Assembly: GCA_003952965.2 (NCBI GenBank)
Contig: CM025851.1
Span: forward strand, 11,841,161-11,905,160
Direction of reading: 5' to 3'
DNA: 64,000 nt
Source of the DNA: Morella rubra
Taxonomy: Eukaryota; Streptophyta; Magnoliopsida; Fagales; Myricaceae
This document shows, piece after piece, positions 26,496 through 37,959 of the stretch; the stretch's first letter is position 1; every line of letters begins with the position of its first letter. Below the pieces are notes generated by a model. It was given only the letters and a program-made list of their open reading frames with translations, searched no databases and was not told the origin of the DNA. The position numbers and the translations under genes are program-made.

Positions 26496-27584
26496 TTGAC
26501 TTCACATTGACGGTTGACGTATTTTGTTCAAACAGATCAAACAGGATAAGTACATTTTCTTCTATGGAGGCAAGGACAACGAATGGATCCAACAATTTGC
26601 CAAGAAAGTAACTGCCCTGGCAAGTGATCCGGTCATGAAGGATGCGAGGGTTTTCATAGAGTTATATTGTATAGGAAAGGACGACAAAGGGGAGGACGAC
26701 TTTGGCATCCTGGGACGTTTCTGGAACAAAATGGAAAGCTTTTTCTTCTCCAAGTCTCAGAAGAAGACTGAACTTGATGCTGTGACCAAGGAAATCCAAA
26801 AGTTGCTTTCCTACAAGAATGAAAGTGGATGGGCCGTGTTGAGCAAAGGGTCTAGAGTGGTATTCACTGGTCATGGGACAACAATTCTGAGGGTCGTGGA
26901 TGAGTTTGAAAAATGGAAGGGATATGTGCGTGAACTTGGGTTCGAAATGTGTTTCAGACAGTACCATGATAAGGTTCTTGAGGGGAATCGCCCCTGCTGC
27001 CGCGTTGATATCCCGATCGGTGCTGGAAAGGCTCCAGAGCATGTGCAGTGCCCCCACTGTCCGCGGGTCATGGAGACCTACATTAGCTTTAAGTGCTGCC
27101 ACGTTGACGGTGCTATGAATGGACTGCACTAAGTTGCTACCTTTCCCTTCAAGCTCCATAGCCGTTACTACTACATACTACTACTAAATAATAATGTACG
27201 GCCTGTCTATGTGTGCCACTAGTGTGAGACTGCGAGGAAGTCTGTTTGTGTAATGTAATGCTCTACAATGAAGGGCATCTGGATTACGTTTGTTTGATGT
27301 TTAATCTATATGTTTAAGTAGACGCCTTTTCTGTGCACGACAATTTGTCTTTTCTATCCATATTTCATTTAGATACCTTGAAACTGTAGGATCAAACAAT
27401 CGATTTTTTATAATTTGATATCTGAATTGTATTTATACATAGAAGGATAGACGTAACAAGTGGACATGTAAGATTCATATTGTTTAAAATTTTATATATG
27501 CAATATTAAATTGTATAAGATTTATTTATTATGTTAAATTATACTGTATAATTTAGACAACAAATTATAAAAAATCCTAAGTAA

Positions 27585-28396
27585 TCACGTTTAAACTACA
27601 TATCAACCTGCGCCATTTAAAGCGATGCGACGACAAAACACTTCAACATGCAAGACAACCTTTTTTTTCGTAATTTGGGGGCAATAAAAGAAGAAACGAA
27701 AAAGATAAAGGCAAATTGCAGATTCCTACTTTTGGAGAGCCCGTGGATATTTCTTCACTGGGCCTTCACATAATGGTCCTGATATGGCAGCGGAGGCGAT
27801 CCCATGACTAACCCGAACCAACCAGACAGAACTATTTTTTTTTTTTTTTTTTTTAAATCAACCAGACTGAACTCAATAAACATGGTGATATTTTATTCCA
27901 GTGCACCTTTTACAAGAAAAGTACTCTAAATACTGTTTAAAGAGAACTTTCCAAAACTATATATGTCTGCTCATGGTGATATTTTATGGTGGAATTGCAA
28001 CAATAGAAGCTCTCGCTTCCTTTCACCTATTTATTTATTTAATTTGTGTAATTTGGTCAAAAGTCTAGAATAGGAGTCTTGCAATAGGAGTACTAATTCA
28101 TCAACTTGCAATATGGTCCAATTATAATAAATGGGTTCTCTATTTAAATATTCAAGGAAAATTAATTTGTTGGAGGAAAATAGTAGGCCGCCGAAAGAGT
28201 AGTTTCAGCGAGACAATATTATGGTGCATATATATATATATATATATATATCATAGAGTATTAATTAATCTAAAAGCTAATTGTACGCGGGTACATCCAA
28301 TTCTATTGTATTATCATCCATACTTAACATAGATTTAGCTTGTTCCCACGCCTACGTATTTGCTTAGGTTAAAAAAGCTAACAGGTGGTAGGTGGA
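27585..28396 (+). repeat. SEO downstream homology block (copy-1 version)
   Basis: Sequence downstream of SEO copy 1, from the ATCAACCTGCGCC segment onward, matches 43,178-43,430 (after copy 2), 46,410-47,161 (after copy 3) and 57,065-57,818 inverted (after copy 4). It shows that each duplication unit included the 3' flank. It also holds the site that is empty here but occupied by the copia fossil in both palindrome arms (28,381-28,394). A TA microsatellite lies at 28,227-28,251. Confidence 0.85.
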
Positions 28397-28639
28397 GGTG
28401 AGATGTTATGAAAAAGCATGCATGACACTTGGCAGTTCGGAGAACGGGATGAAATAGAGACGTGTGTAACGCCCCCACTTAAAAGTATAAATCGACAGAG
28501 TTTTCGCTTAGAAAAATAAGACTTTTCACCTTGCTTATAAGCAATTTTTTAAAAACAAGAAAAACTTAAAAAAATCTTTATTCCATCTTCAATAATCAAA
28601 GACCATGCTCTGAATCTAAAAGACAAATAAAGAAATATG

Positions 28640-29860
28640 AATCCCAATAGTTTAGTCAAAACACTACGCTAAAATCCTTAAATACTACTCTTAACAAAAG
28701 TCTTAATAAACAATTTTCAAATAAGCAATAAAATTAAAAAGACAATTTTATAACGACAAAATGAATCAGAAAATATTGTGAGCTATACCAAAACCAAAAT
28801 ATAAGTTAAAATAAAATTATCCAAGGCCACACAATATAAGGAAAATCACCAATGGTCACACAGACCTCTAGACCACATAGACCTCCAGGTCACAAAGACC
28901 TCCAAAATACCACGAGGGGTATCAAATTGGCTACAAAGACACAAGATATATTGGCCACACAGACCACAAAGATACATTGGCCACGTAGACCGCAGAGATA
29001 TATTACCAGCACATAGATAAATTTTTCAAGTATGCTCACAAAATAAATAAATATATTCCAACAACCCAACATTTCAAGTTAGATATTTCCAACAATTTCA
29101 TGAAATTTAAACCATTTCATCTTTATAAAAAATTTGTACATTTTCCCCATATAATAAATCAAAGCCATATAAAAATAGTGCACGTTTTAAAAAAAAAAAA
29201 AAATCTATTTCACAAATGTCAAGAGATTTAATCTCGCACAAAGATATATTTTCAAATCAATTTTTATCTCACAAAATATTTGAACATCTCGTGCACTTAG
29301 ATTCCAAAAAAGTTTAGAGAAATAAAACCTCATTGAAAAACCACTTACCTCAACGATAAACCGAAGTTTAAGATTTTACAAAGAATTGCTGAAGAGTCAA
29401 TCAGCACCTAAAATCCATTTAAAACATCAGTCATCTCTTCATCTTAATCCTCACACATCTCCAATGTAAATCTAATAATAAAATTCCAGCAACAAACACA
29501 CATGAACTCCATTAACTCTATAAAAATACGCTATTCCCACAATCGTGAAATCTCTTCAAAACCACTTTTTATTACCCTACAGCAACCCAAAAACTAACCT
29601 GAAAATATAGAAATCTCAGATCTAAAACTCATCAAAAATAGAAACTTGAGAAAACTCACCCTAATGCGTCGACGAAATTGTAGAAAATCGCTTAATACTT
29701 GAAGAACGGCCCTTCAATGTCGTCTATAAAATGACATAACCCAAATCAATCCAAAGAAATACCACCCTAAACCAAGATTAAATCAAACCTACTTCTAAAA
29801 ATCACCCAACCCCTGCAAATCGCGTCTCTAAAGGTGAGAGAAAGGGAGTTTCATGATAGA
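28640..29860. repeat. Dispersed repeat, copy 1
   Basis: Matches 32,640-35,190 in the same orientation, with a gap of about 220 bp here. Shared landmarks are TAAATACTACTCTTAACAAA, the CACACAGACCTCTAG series of short GACC-type repeats, and GAGTCAATCAGCACC. No open frame. It may derive from a retroelement LTR or 3' region: the second copy ends GTATTACA, and TGTAACGCCCC precedes this copy at 28,469. The class is not established. Confidence 0.6.
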
Positions 29861-29867
29861 GAGAGAG

Positions 29868-31600
29868 TGTCGCGTCCCGTGCCGGTACTTACCCCTTAGG
29901 CTTGCCTATAGTAATGGAATGCACACAAGCGGGAATTACGGCACGAATTAATCCTATAAAGGCCTGATAACTGGCTTTGAAATAACTTAGCGTAAACGTT
30001 TTATTGAAAGAGATAAGTATATTAAGGAAGGAAAAATAAGAGTTTCAGGGATTTAACAAATAGGTCACACTGTATCGAACAAGGAGAATAAAAATTAGGC
30101 TAAATTACTCCGTACGTCTTTAGGGTTTGACCTTTTCCCAGATTGGTCCTCAGGGTTCGATTTTCTCTAAAAATATCTTTGGGGTGAGGACCCATTACCA
30201 AATAGATCATGCCGTCAACTCATTGGATGAAAATGCACACTTGGCTAACAGCTTACAAGTGGGAATTGACAGCTGGATTTTTAAAAAAATCTCGCCTAAT
30301 CGCAATGTGACACGTGTCAGTAAAATAAATAAAAATAAAAATAAAAATAAAAATAAAAATAAAAATAAAAATAAAAATACAAATAATTTAAAAATAAAAA
30401 TAATTTAAAAAAATAAAAATAAATGTAAAATTAATAAATAATGTTAAAAAAAAAAGCCTGATCAGGGTCAGGGACCCCGGATCCTTTCCCGGTGGAGGGG
30501 TCACGGTGGAGGCCCCCTCCATTGGCTGTCGGGGGATTCTGGCCGCCCAGAACTGGACGGTGGGGGAGGTTCCCCAACTACCCCAGAGCACCGCCCGGAG
30601 TGGAAGAGGGATTCTTCCTCTCGAACTGGGCGGCCAGAATTCTTCGGCGGCCGGTGGAGGGGGCCTCTACCGTGACCCCTCCACCAGGAAAGAATTGGGG
30701 TCCCCGACCCCGATCAGGCTTTTTTTTTGTTTTTTAAACATTATTTATTAATTTTAGATTTATTTATTTTTAAAATATTTTTATTTATTTATTGATACGT
30801 GTCACATTGCGATTGGGCGAGATTTTTAAAAAAATCCAGTTGTCTATTCCCACTTGTAAGCCGTTAGCCACGTGTGCATTTCCGTCCAATGAGTTGACGA
30901 CATGATCTATTTGGTAATGAGTCCTCACCCCAGGGATATTTTTAGGGAAAATCGAACCCTGAAGACCAATCTGGGAAAATGTCAAATCCCAGAGACGTAC
31001 AGAGTAATTTAGCCTAAAAATTAAGTAGGTAGACTTATAAAAATATTTTAAAAACAATAAGGTAAAGAGATGAAAGTGAAGGGTAGCTTGTGGCTTAAGG
31101 AAGAAACAAAATAAGAGGAAATCTAAAAAATATAAATACAAATGTTTCCACTAGTGCATTTTACAAAATCCTTCACGAGGATACAACAGTAAGAGAAAGT
31201 AAATACAAAAGTGAAAGTTATCTACAGCTTTCCATCCTACAACAACCGACTGGAACAGAATGTATACTAACCAAACCAAACAACGACGACAATTGATATC
31301 TAATCGATCCTCGACTCAGTGTCGGAGGTTAGGTCAATAATTTCATTTTTCCCGATAACCTCTTCCGGTGGCACCGGTGGAGGAGGGACGTCATACAAAA
31401 GAGCCGGGTCAACTTCGACTAGCTCAAAAGGCTCTACTAAGGGATCTAGGGTTGTCGGAGGCTCCTTGAGGTATCATTGGGGCTCGTATCCCACGTAAAC
31501 CTCGAACGAATCAGTGACAAACGTTCAGATTGTCATCACTAGGATGTACGGGTCAACATCCAATAGCTCCTCGCTCATAAAGGTCAACATCTGTTACGTC
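29868..31600 (-). mobile_element. Probable Ty3/gypsy-like remnant, broken
   Basis: Leaving out the MULE-like insertion inside it, this segment has an LTR-like end at 29,868 (TGTCGCG) and, at 31,310-31,500 on the minus strand, a short stretch translating to acidic, proline-rich sequence like the tails seen in some plant gypsy polyproteins. It is a fossil with many breaks. The assignment is tentative. Confidence 0.28.
30098..31014. mobile_element. MULE-like foldback element, copy B
   Basis: A 917-bp element with GGCTAAATTACTCCGTACG at the left end and its inverse at the right, flanked by a perfect 9-bp duplication TAAAAATTA (30,089-30,097 and 31,015-31,023). The two halves are inverted repeats of roughly 400 bp, and the centre is GC-rich (CCCCTCCACC and its inverse). 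An AAAAAT-type microsatellite occupies 30,325-30,400 of the left arm. There is no transposase. Open frames in the core are by-products of GC richness and the hairpin. Confidence 0.85.
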
Positions 31601-32639
31601 CGAGACCCACAGCCGCATCGGTACATACAAGAAAATTTAAACAAATAAAGGGGTGAGTCCTACTGACTTAGTAAGGGGGGAAAAAGGGACATGTCATAAA
31701 CAATTATAGTAGAATGTCAACAATAAGAATTAAACATTGATAAAAATAAACAGGATTAACAATGTATGATCGATGCAATGCAGGAATGATGCATCTGTTT
31801 CCCGTTCATTTCACTTTCTTTTCCTTTCTTTCTTTTCTTTTCTTTTCTTGTTTGTAGTTGTCTGTAGATGTGTCCTTTTTGTCTCTCTGTTTAACCTCCA
31901 GAGTCCAAGTTGTGTGTCCCTCCTCTCCTCTGGGATTGTCCCGTGCCCCGGCACCAGGACCCTGTCAAGTATATTGTTTCACGCCAGGGATACCAACCAC
32001 TTCTTTTAGTGGTGGCTTGTACTATCCCACTGTTGTGATCGGTACTATCACCCTGTCATAGGACAACCTTTGGGTATGAGTTTCATTTCTGTCATTCTAT
32101 TATTAGATTCCCACATCCATGACATGACCCGTGACATGATGATGCAACATGTATCATATGCTTCATTGATAATCACGTAATCAAAGACGATCAATGGATT
32201 TCATAAGGCATAAAAATAAAGCAAATTACTTGATCAATGGATTTTATATGGCACATAAAAATGAAGTACAATAATTTCACATTAACCTTTCTTAATTGTC
32301 AAGTGGCCGGGTCTATTCTTCCTTAAAAAGACCTAATTTTTCCATTTCATGTGATGTTCATATGCTATAATTAGTCAATCTAACATCTAAGTCATCATGG
32401 CTGAAACGATATAAACACCACATGCTGTAATAGGCAAGTCCAACAACTTCTATGGCTGGGTTGTTTTTATGTTATTTCATTTCTAAACCCATTAAGGACC
32501 GGTTATTCAAGAAGAATCTCAAGGATTTTAGGGCCCTTAACTATTTCCAAAAGAAAAATCTTCCCGGGCATATAAAGAAAGTCTTCCCGGGCATATAAAA
32601 AAAACTTCCCGGGCATATCATTTATTCGAGACCCTTTTC
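31601..32639. other. Unassigned repeat-zone DNA
   Basis: No gene recognised. A TTTTC-rich tract lies at 31,810-31,850, and three copies of a short CTTCCCGGGCATAT motif lie at 32,560-32,620. The part before 32,150 reads like the edge of an old retroelement, but I cannot place it. Confidence 0.3.
32560..32620. repeat. Three CTTCCCGGGCATAT units
   Basis: The 14-bp motif CTTCCCGGGCATAT occurs three times with A-rich spacers of 7-8 bp. Its CCCGGG centre is palindromic. Confidence 0.85.
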
Positions 32640-33093
32640 TCTCAAAAGCCTTAAAATCCTTAAATACTACTCTTAACAAAAGTCTCATTAAACAGTTTCC
32701 CAAATAAGCAATAAAATTACTAAAGTCTCATAAATAAAGCAATTATTACTAAAGCTTTAGAGGGCTCTTTATTCAATAATTCTGCATCTTGCAACTAATC
32801 TCAGAAACTACAACTCGTGATCTTCTATTACTCGCTGCTACTAACTTTTAATTCTGAAAGATAGTAAATAAGTGGTGAGCTCAACTAGTTCAGCAAGTAG
32901 CAAGTCAATAAAGGTAGGGGAAAAGACATTTTAATAACAACAAATTGAAATCATAAAATATTGTGGGCCATACCAAAAACCTAAAATATAAGTTGAAATA
33001 AATTATCCAAGGCTACGCTATAAGGGAAATCACCAACGGTCACACAGACCTCTAGGCCACATAGACCTTCAGGCCATAAAGACGTCAAAATAC

Positions 33094-34276
33094 TGTAAAT
33101 CCAAGGATTAAGGTAACCCAAGAAGGGGGAGAATTGAGTTTCCAAACTTTTTCGGTTTTAACTCCTAAAATTGTGTTTGCAAAGTAAAGATAATTTAGCA
33201 CAAATATTTAAGCAAATATTGATGCATAAGTAAATAAGTGCTAAATGTAAAGAGTAAGGTTAGAGAAGCAAACACAAGATTTTTAGGTGGTTCGGCAAAC
33301 CCCTACATCCACCCCTCAAGCTCCTTTATCGATCTTTGAGGTTTTTCCACTATCTTTTAAATAGTGTACACTCTAGCTTTCGGGTGCTAAAGAACCTTAC
33401 AAGTGCTTTCTGGGGCTCAACACTCACAACCCAAGTGATTTTCGGCTCACCACTCACAACCAACCAAGCTTGAGATATACCTTTCTAAGCTTCTTCTTTA
33501 GTGAACAACCTCACTAAAGGAATCACCTCTTTTGAATGGAAGATAAAATAAATAACTCTCTCAAAGAGTGGATAATGAAAATGCAAAGTTCTATCTCTTT
33601 GCTTCACACAATGACAAGGATAAAAAGTGTAATTTGTGTGAATGATATGAGAAATATGGAATAAGAAGGTTTAAGATATTTCTCAAGCTATAGAAATGAT
33701 ATACGGTCGTTCTTTCTTTGTTTTGAGACATTAGGAAAGTCTTTATATAGGCCACATTTAAAAACTAGCCGTTGGGGTCAATCTGACAATTTTATTATTG
33801 TACCGATCGACTGCTTCAACTAGCTGTTGCCCAACAGTCATAAAATTTGAATGCTGTCAAATTTTGTCTTACGCACCCGATAGATCGCTTCATAGACCGT
33901 TATAACACTGTTCATCATCCGTTATAATTAAAAAGCTTTTTTTGACATTTTTGAAATCTCATTTTCAAAAAACTTCCCAAAAATATAACTAAGGCTTTAG
34001 GAGTTTATATAGGGATGATTTGAAAACATTTAAAGCACATTTTGGTTGTCAAATTTGTGATAAGAAGATTATGCACGGTTTGAAAATATGCAAGTGTGTG
34101 ATTCAAATCCTTGTCAAAAGTGAAACTAAGAGTTACAAGATTATACCTATGGTCTTGAATCTTCACTTTTGAGCTCCTTGTATCCTCTTGATCTTCAATC
34201 TTTGAAGATATCTATTTTGTAAATTTAATCCATTTATTGAAATCATCAAAATATCGATTGTAAACAAAAGTCAACA
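33094..34276. mobile_element. Solo LTR inside the dispersed repeat
   Basis: An 1,183-bp unit begins TGTAAATCC and ends GTCAACA, with a perfect 5-bp target duplication AATAC (33,089-33,093 and 34,277-34,281). The surrounding repeat resumes exactly after it, in register with the copy at 28.9 kb. No internal retroelement sequence remains. Confidence 0.82.
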
Positions 34277-35178
34277 AATACCATGAGGGGTATCAAATTG
34301 GCCATAGAGACCACAAGATATATTGGCCACACATACCACAAATATACATTGACCACATAGACCACAGAGATATATTACCAACATATGGATAAATTTTTCA
34401 AGTATGCTCACAAAATAAATATATTCCAACAACCTAATATTTTAAGTTAGATATTTCAAACAAATTCATGAAATCTAAACCATATCATCTTTATCAAAAA
34501 TTTGTACATTTTTTCCATTTGATGAATCAAAACCATATAAAAATAGTGCGCGTTTTAAAAATCTAATTCACCAATGTCAAGGGATTTAATCTCGCACAAA
34601 GGCATATTTTCAAATCAATTTCATCTTACAAAAAAATTAAACATTTCGCGCACTTAGATTCCACAAAAGTTTAGAGAAATAAAATTTCATTGAAAAACCA
34701 CTTAACTAACGCTTAACCGAAGCTTTGAATTTTATAAAGAATTGCTGAAGAGTCAATCAGCACCTAAAATCCATTCAAAATATTAGTCATCTCTTCATCT
34801 TAATCCTCACATATCTCCAACGAAAATCTAATAATTAAATTCCAGTAACAAATACACCTGATCACCTCCATTAACACTATTCCACAATCACGAAAACTCC
34901 TCAAAACCACCTTTTATTACCCTATAGCAACTCAAAAACTAATATGAAAAATCTAGATATCTCAAATCTAAAACTCCATCAAAGACAGAAACTTAAAGAA
35001 AACTCACATAATGCGTCGATGAAATCATAGAATAATCCCCTAATAATTAAAGAATAGCTCTCCAACGTTGTCTAAAACGACATAACTCAAATCAATATAA
35101 AGAAATACAACTCTTAACCAAAGATTAAATCAAACCTACCTCCAAAAATCATCCAACCCCTTCAAATTGCGGCTCCAA

Positions 35179-35180
35179 AG

Positions 35181-35211
<31 letters not shown>

Positions 35212-35212
35212 C
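35179..35212. repeat. GT-GA compound microsatellite
   Basis: A run of GT followed directly by a run of GA within the dispersed repeat. Confidence 0.9.
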
Positions 35213-35486
35213 GCTTCAACTGAGAGAAAATTCATAACGTTGGGCTGCGATTCTTGAAGATAACATAGACCCATACTTAAAAATTTCCAAATAGGTTTGA
35301 AAATGGTGAAAATGCAGGAGAAATTCGTTCAAAATTTGAAAAGAAATCAAAATTTGAAGAAAAGGGGAGTTCGGCAACTTCAACGTTTTGAAACTGAACG
35401 TTTCCATTCAGTTTTAGAAAGTGCTGTGGAAGGGATAAGCGACTTATCCCTGATGCACCGTTTCAATTTTTTTTTGGAGTATTACA

Positions 35487-37189
35487 GAACTAGTGGCATG
35501 CCCAGAGTTGGGAGTGCTACCAACTGGTCCTCTAACTATTGATCTCATTTCAATATCCCCTTGCGGCACAATTGTTTTTATTAGCTGGCATTTGTTGCTT
35601 TTGATCTAACTTTTCCTGATCAACTACTCTCATCTCGATGTGTTTGCCATCTCAATTCTTTCTGCATTTATATTTGATTTTTCTGCTGAATTTCTACACC
35701 TGTTCTATCATTACAAACCAGTAAAACTACTAATCAAATTGGATCCACTCTGTTTATACCTGAATTATAATAGCCTTCTGATTACGTACTTAATATTATT
35801 GTATTTCCTTCGGAGCAGAGCGTCTACTTGATACAATATTTCCTATATTTACAGTCAAAGAGTTGATAAATGGAGAAATATATACACTTGTTGTGTGCTA
35901 ACATATTTTTTATTTTTACAGGAATATTCTCAAGCACTTGATGTACACCGAAAGTTTGAAAGGAATACAGTGACATTCGGTTACAGAGAGCCCATAAAAA
36001 TACAATAGCACGCAAATACATAACAGCATAACACTAAGTGATGCCGAAAGGTTAATCTGGAGCTGCAGCTGACTTGGAGGATGCTTGAGCTGTAGCTGAG
36101 TTGCAGGAACTGTTTGTGCAGGACTGGATGTTTGTGAATTGTGTTACCCTTATGTAGCTAATTTCGGCAGACATTTAATATGTATATTTGTCCGTGTAAA
36201 CATGTCTACAGAATTTGACTGGTGTATTCATAGACAAAAGAAATAAAATTCTACAATTTTTTTCCAAGCAGCAAGGTGTGGGGAAACGAAACTCAACAAG
36301 AAAATCATCAAAATGAGGAAAAAAAGAACGGAAATAGAGCTTCTAGCCATTTGGTTCCAATAAAAGAAACCCATGAAGAAATAGTTCATAAAAATCAATC
36401 GCAACCACTACAATCTGGTCCCGATATTTAAGCGGTGGTCACTGTGAAGCTCCGACTACATTTGTCGTTGGTAAATCTCAAAGGCGACGAAAGAGCTAGT
36501 GCTCACCACAGTGTTCTTGCGACGGCTTGTTGGGGTCGACGATGCCAATCCATTGCCGACAGGAGAACGATGTTCAAGAAAAGGCACAATGCTCTTGCGA
36601 CGGCTCGCTGGGGTCGATGTTGACAATCCATTGCCAACGGAGAAGGGTAGTCAAGGACGGGCAGTCGGGACGCGACAACCTCGACCATCCTCGACGGGTT
36701 TCCCATGTTTTGTCTACGGAGTCTCCGTTGAGGGAGACTAGTTTTTTTGTAGTGACAATTTGTGTCTGATACTGGTGATTGATTGACTGATAATCCTTTG
36801 TGTGTTTCTTTATGATCTGATTTGATTTTGTACAAATTAGAGTCTAGATCACGTGCTTAATTATTTCTTTTTATGATCAATTGAGTCCTCCAATTTCAAT
36901 TAAATGGCATCGTTGTTTTATTGGATTTCAGTCAACATACTGCTAAGTAGGAAAAACATTGAAGAGGTTACTTTCTTTCTTTCCCTTCATGTCCCTGTCG
37001 AAGTATGAAATCTCCGTTCGTCTTTTGGAGAGATTTGCGCTGCGAAATATCGGAGAACAATTGTTCAAGCCAGTATGCCATCCTCGATGTGGTTTTTCCA
37101 ATTGGTGTGAATATAGCTTTCACCTGATCATGTATAATTATCGTGAAACACGCATTGGACAATATAATCGATCCTTTTAAAAAATATGA
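35487..37189. other. Intergenic DNA with a CACTA-like insertion
   Basis: No gene recognised in 35,487-36,400 or 36,760-37,189. Short open frames on both strands do not resemble known proteins. The only structured part is the CACTA-like unit at 36,406-36,754. Confidence 0.35.
36406..36754. mobile_element. Small CACTA-like non-autonomous element
   Basis: The unit begins CACTACAATC and ends TTTGTAGTG, the CACTA signature in inverted orientation. It contains two similar subrepeats of about 40 bp (CTTGCGACGGCT at 36,516 and 36,594), as CACTA elements often do near their ends. The 3-bp flanks (AAC and ACA) do not match, and the inverted ends share only about 8 bp, so the call is moderate. Open frames inside follow from the GC-rich subrepeats. 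Confidence 0.42.
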
Positions 37190-37959
37190 TAGACATCATG
37201 TGATGGAATAGATGAATTGAGCTGAGAAAAAAATCAACCTCCATTATTTCTGGGTCTACACCAACAGCATAGTGACAGAATTAGGACTAAATTTAAAAGG
37301 ATCGAACTCTTAAAGTAAAATGATAAATTTTTTTTTTCTACTTAATGCAAAAAATATCTTTAAGAGTTAAAATATCGAAAATAAAGAACTAAAAGTTTTA
37401 AAAATATTAGAGTAATGACATGATGTCAATCAGTGGTAACATCATGATTATAACTTGGAGTAATAATTACGTCTCAAATCATATAATAACAGCAAGTAAA
37501 GACACTCTTGACACATAATATGTTATGAATTAAAATAAAAATTATTTTTAGGTGAACGGCAATGTCTCAGAGATACTGAGTGGTTTTGAAGTTGATAGAC
37601 TATTTAAAGATGTCAATTGAAAATAACTTTAGATAGTTATCTAAGCATCCGGTGAAATTAGATTTAAGGTGAATAAATGAAAAAGGTTTATCCATTCATC
37701 AATATCAATATCAATATTAAAAATGTAGTAGTGATAAATTAAAAACAAATTTTATATGTTTGAAAAAAAAAAGAAAAAAAAAATAAATTTCATGTAGTTT
37801 TAATTATTAAAAATAAAAAATAAAAAATTTAATTTATTAAAATTAATAAATAAATCATTAAGAGTGACTAGTTGACCTGAAGGTATCCGGCCCAAGTTAA
37901 TTTATGGAAAATGAATGCAAGTGAATTTTTTTTGGGCAAAACAATAAATGACGGCTGCC

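Larger units (their letters stand above)
23252..27132 (+). pseudogene. SEO: SEO copy 1: sieve element occlusion (P-protein) gene, nearly whole
   Basis: SEO proteins assemble into the P-protein filaments that plug wounded phloem sieve elements. There are seven exons with GT-AG borders: 23252-23468, 23647-23739, 23907-24352, 24471-24565, 24694-24825, 25148-25605 and 26536-27132. Family landmarks are the DDQIMNQIYATHVHADEKFD start, LSVHDPKDVP-like and KKKNVLLFISSLDIS blocks, KYIFFYGGKDNEWIQQF, ESGWAVLSKGS and the Cys-rich end CPHCPRVMETYISFKCCH. Compared with its sister copies it carries three indels: one extra base early in exon 1 (GTTCC for GTCC), one extra base in exon 5 and one missing base in the A-run of exon 6. 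Starting at ATG 23,331 (MPDDQI) would bypass the first. The exon-5 shift meets a stop quickly. Exons 3 and 7 are clean. Assembly indels could explain some of this, so it may be functional in life. Intron 6 holds an 813-bp element. Confidence 0.9.
32640..35486. repeat. Dispersed repeat, copy 2, split by a solo LTR
   Basis: Second and longer copy of the repeat at 28,640-29,860, in the same orientation. It is interrupted by the solo LTR at 33,094-34,276. It continues past a GT/GA microsatellite (35,179-35,212) to an LTR-like end GTATTACA near 35,486, which suggests that the repeat derives from a minus-strand LTR element. Broken; class tentative. Confidence 0.5.

Noticed and set aside
26662-27159. 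A 165-codon minus-strand open frame under SEO exon 7
   Set aside because: Antisense shadow of the conserved sense exon, whose protein is clearly of the SEO family.
28860-29000. Short CACAGACC-type repeats taken as a CRISPR array
   Set aside because: Units are irregular in length and spacing and lie in plant nuclear DNA within a dispersed repeat. No CRISPR structure.
30492-30751. Two overlapping open frames with Pro/Gly-rich translations
   Set aside because: They lie in the GC-rich hairpin core of the MULE-like element and mirror each other. High GC and the inverted repeat explain the lack of stops.
36435-36835. Overlapping open frames rich in Arg and Cys
   Set aside because: They follow the subrepeats of the CACTA-like element and match no protein family.
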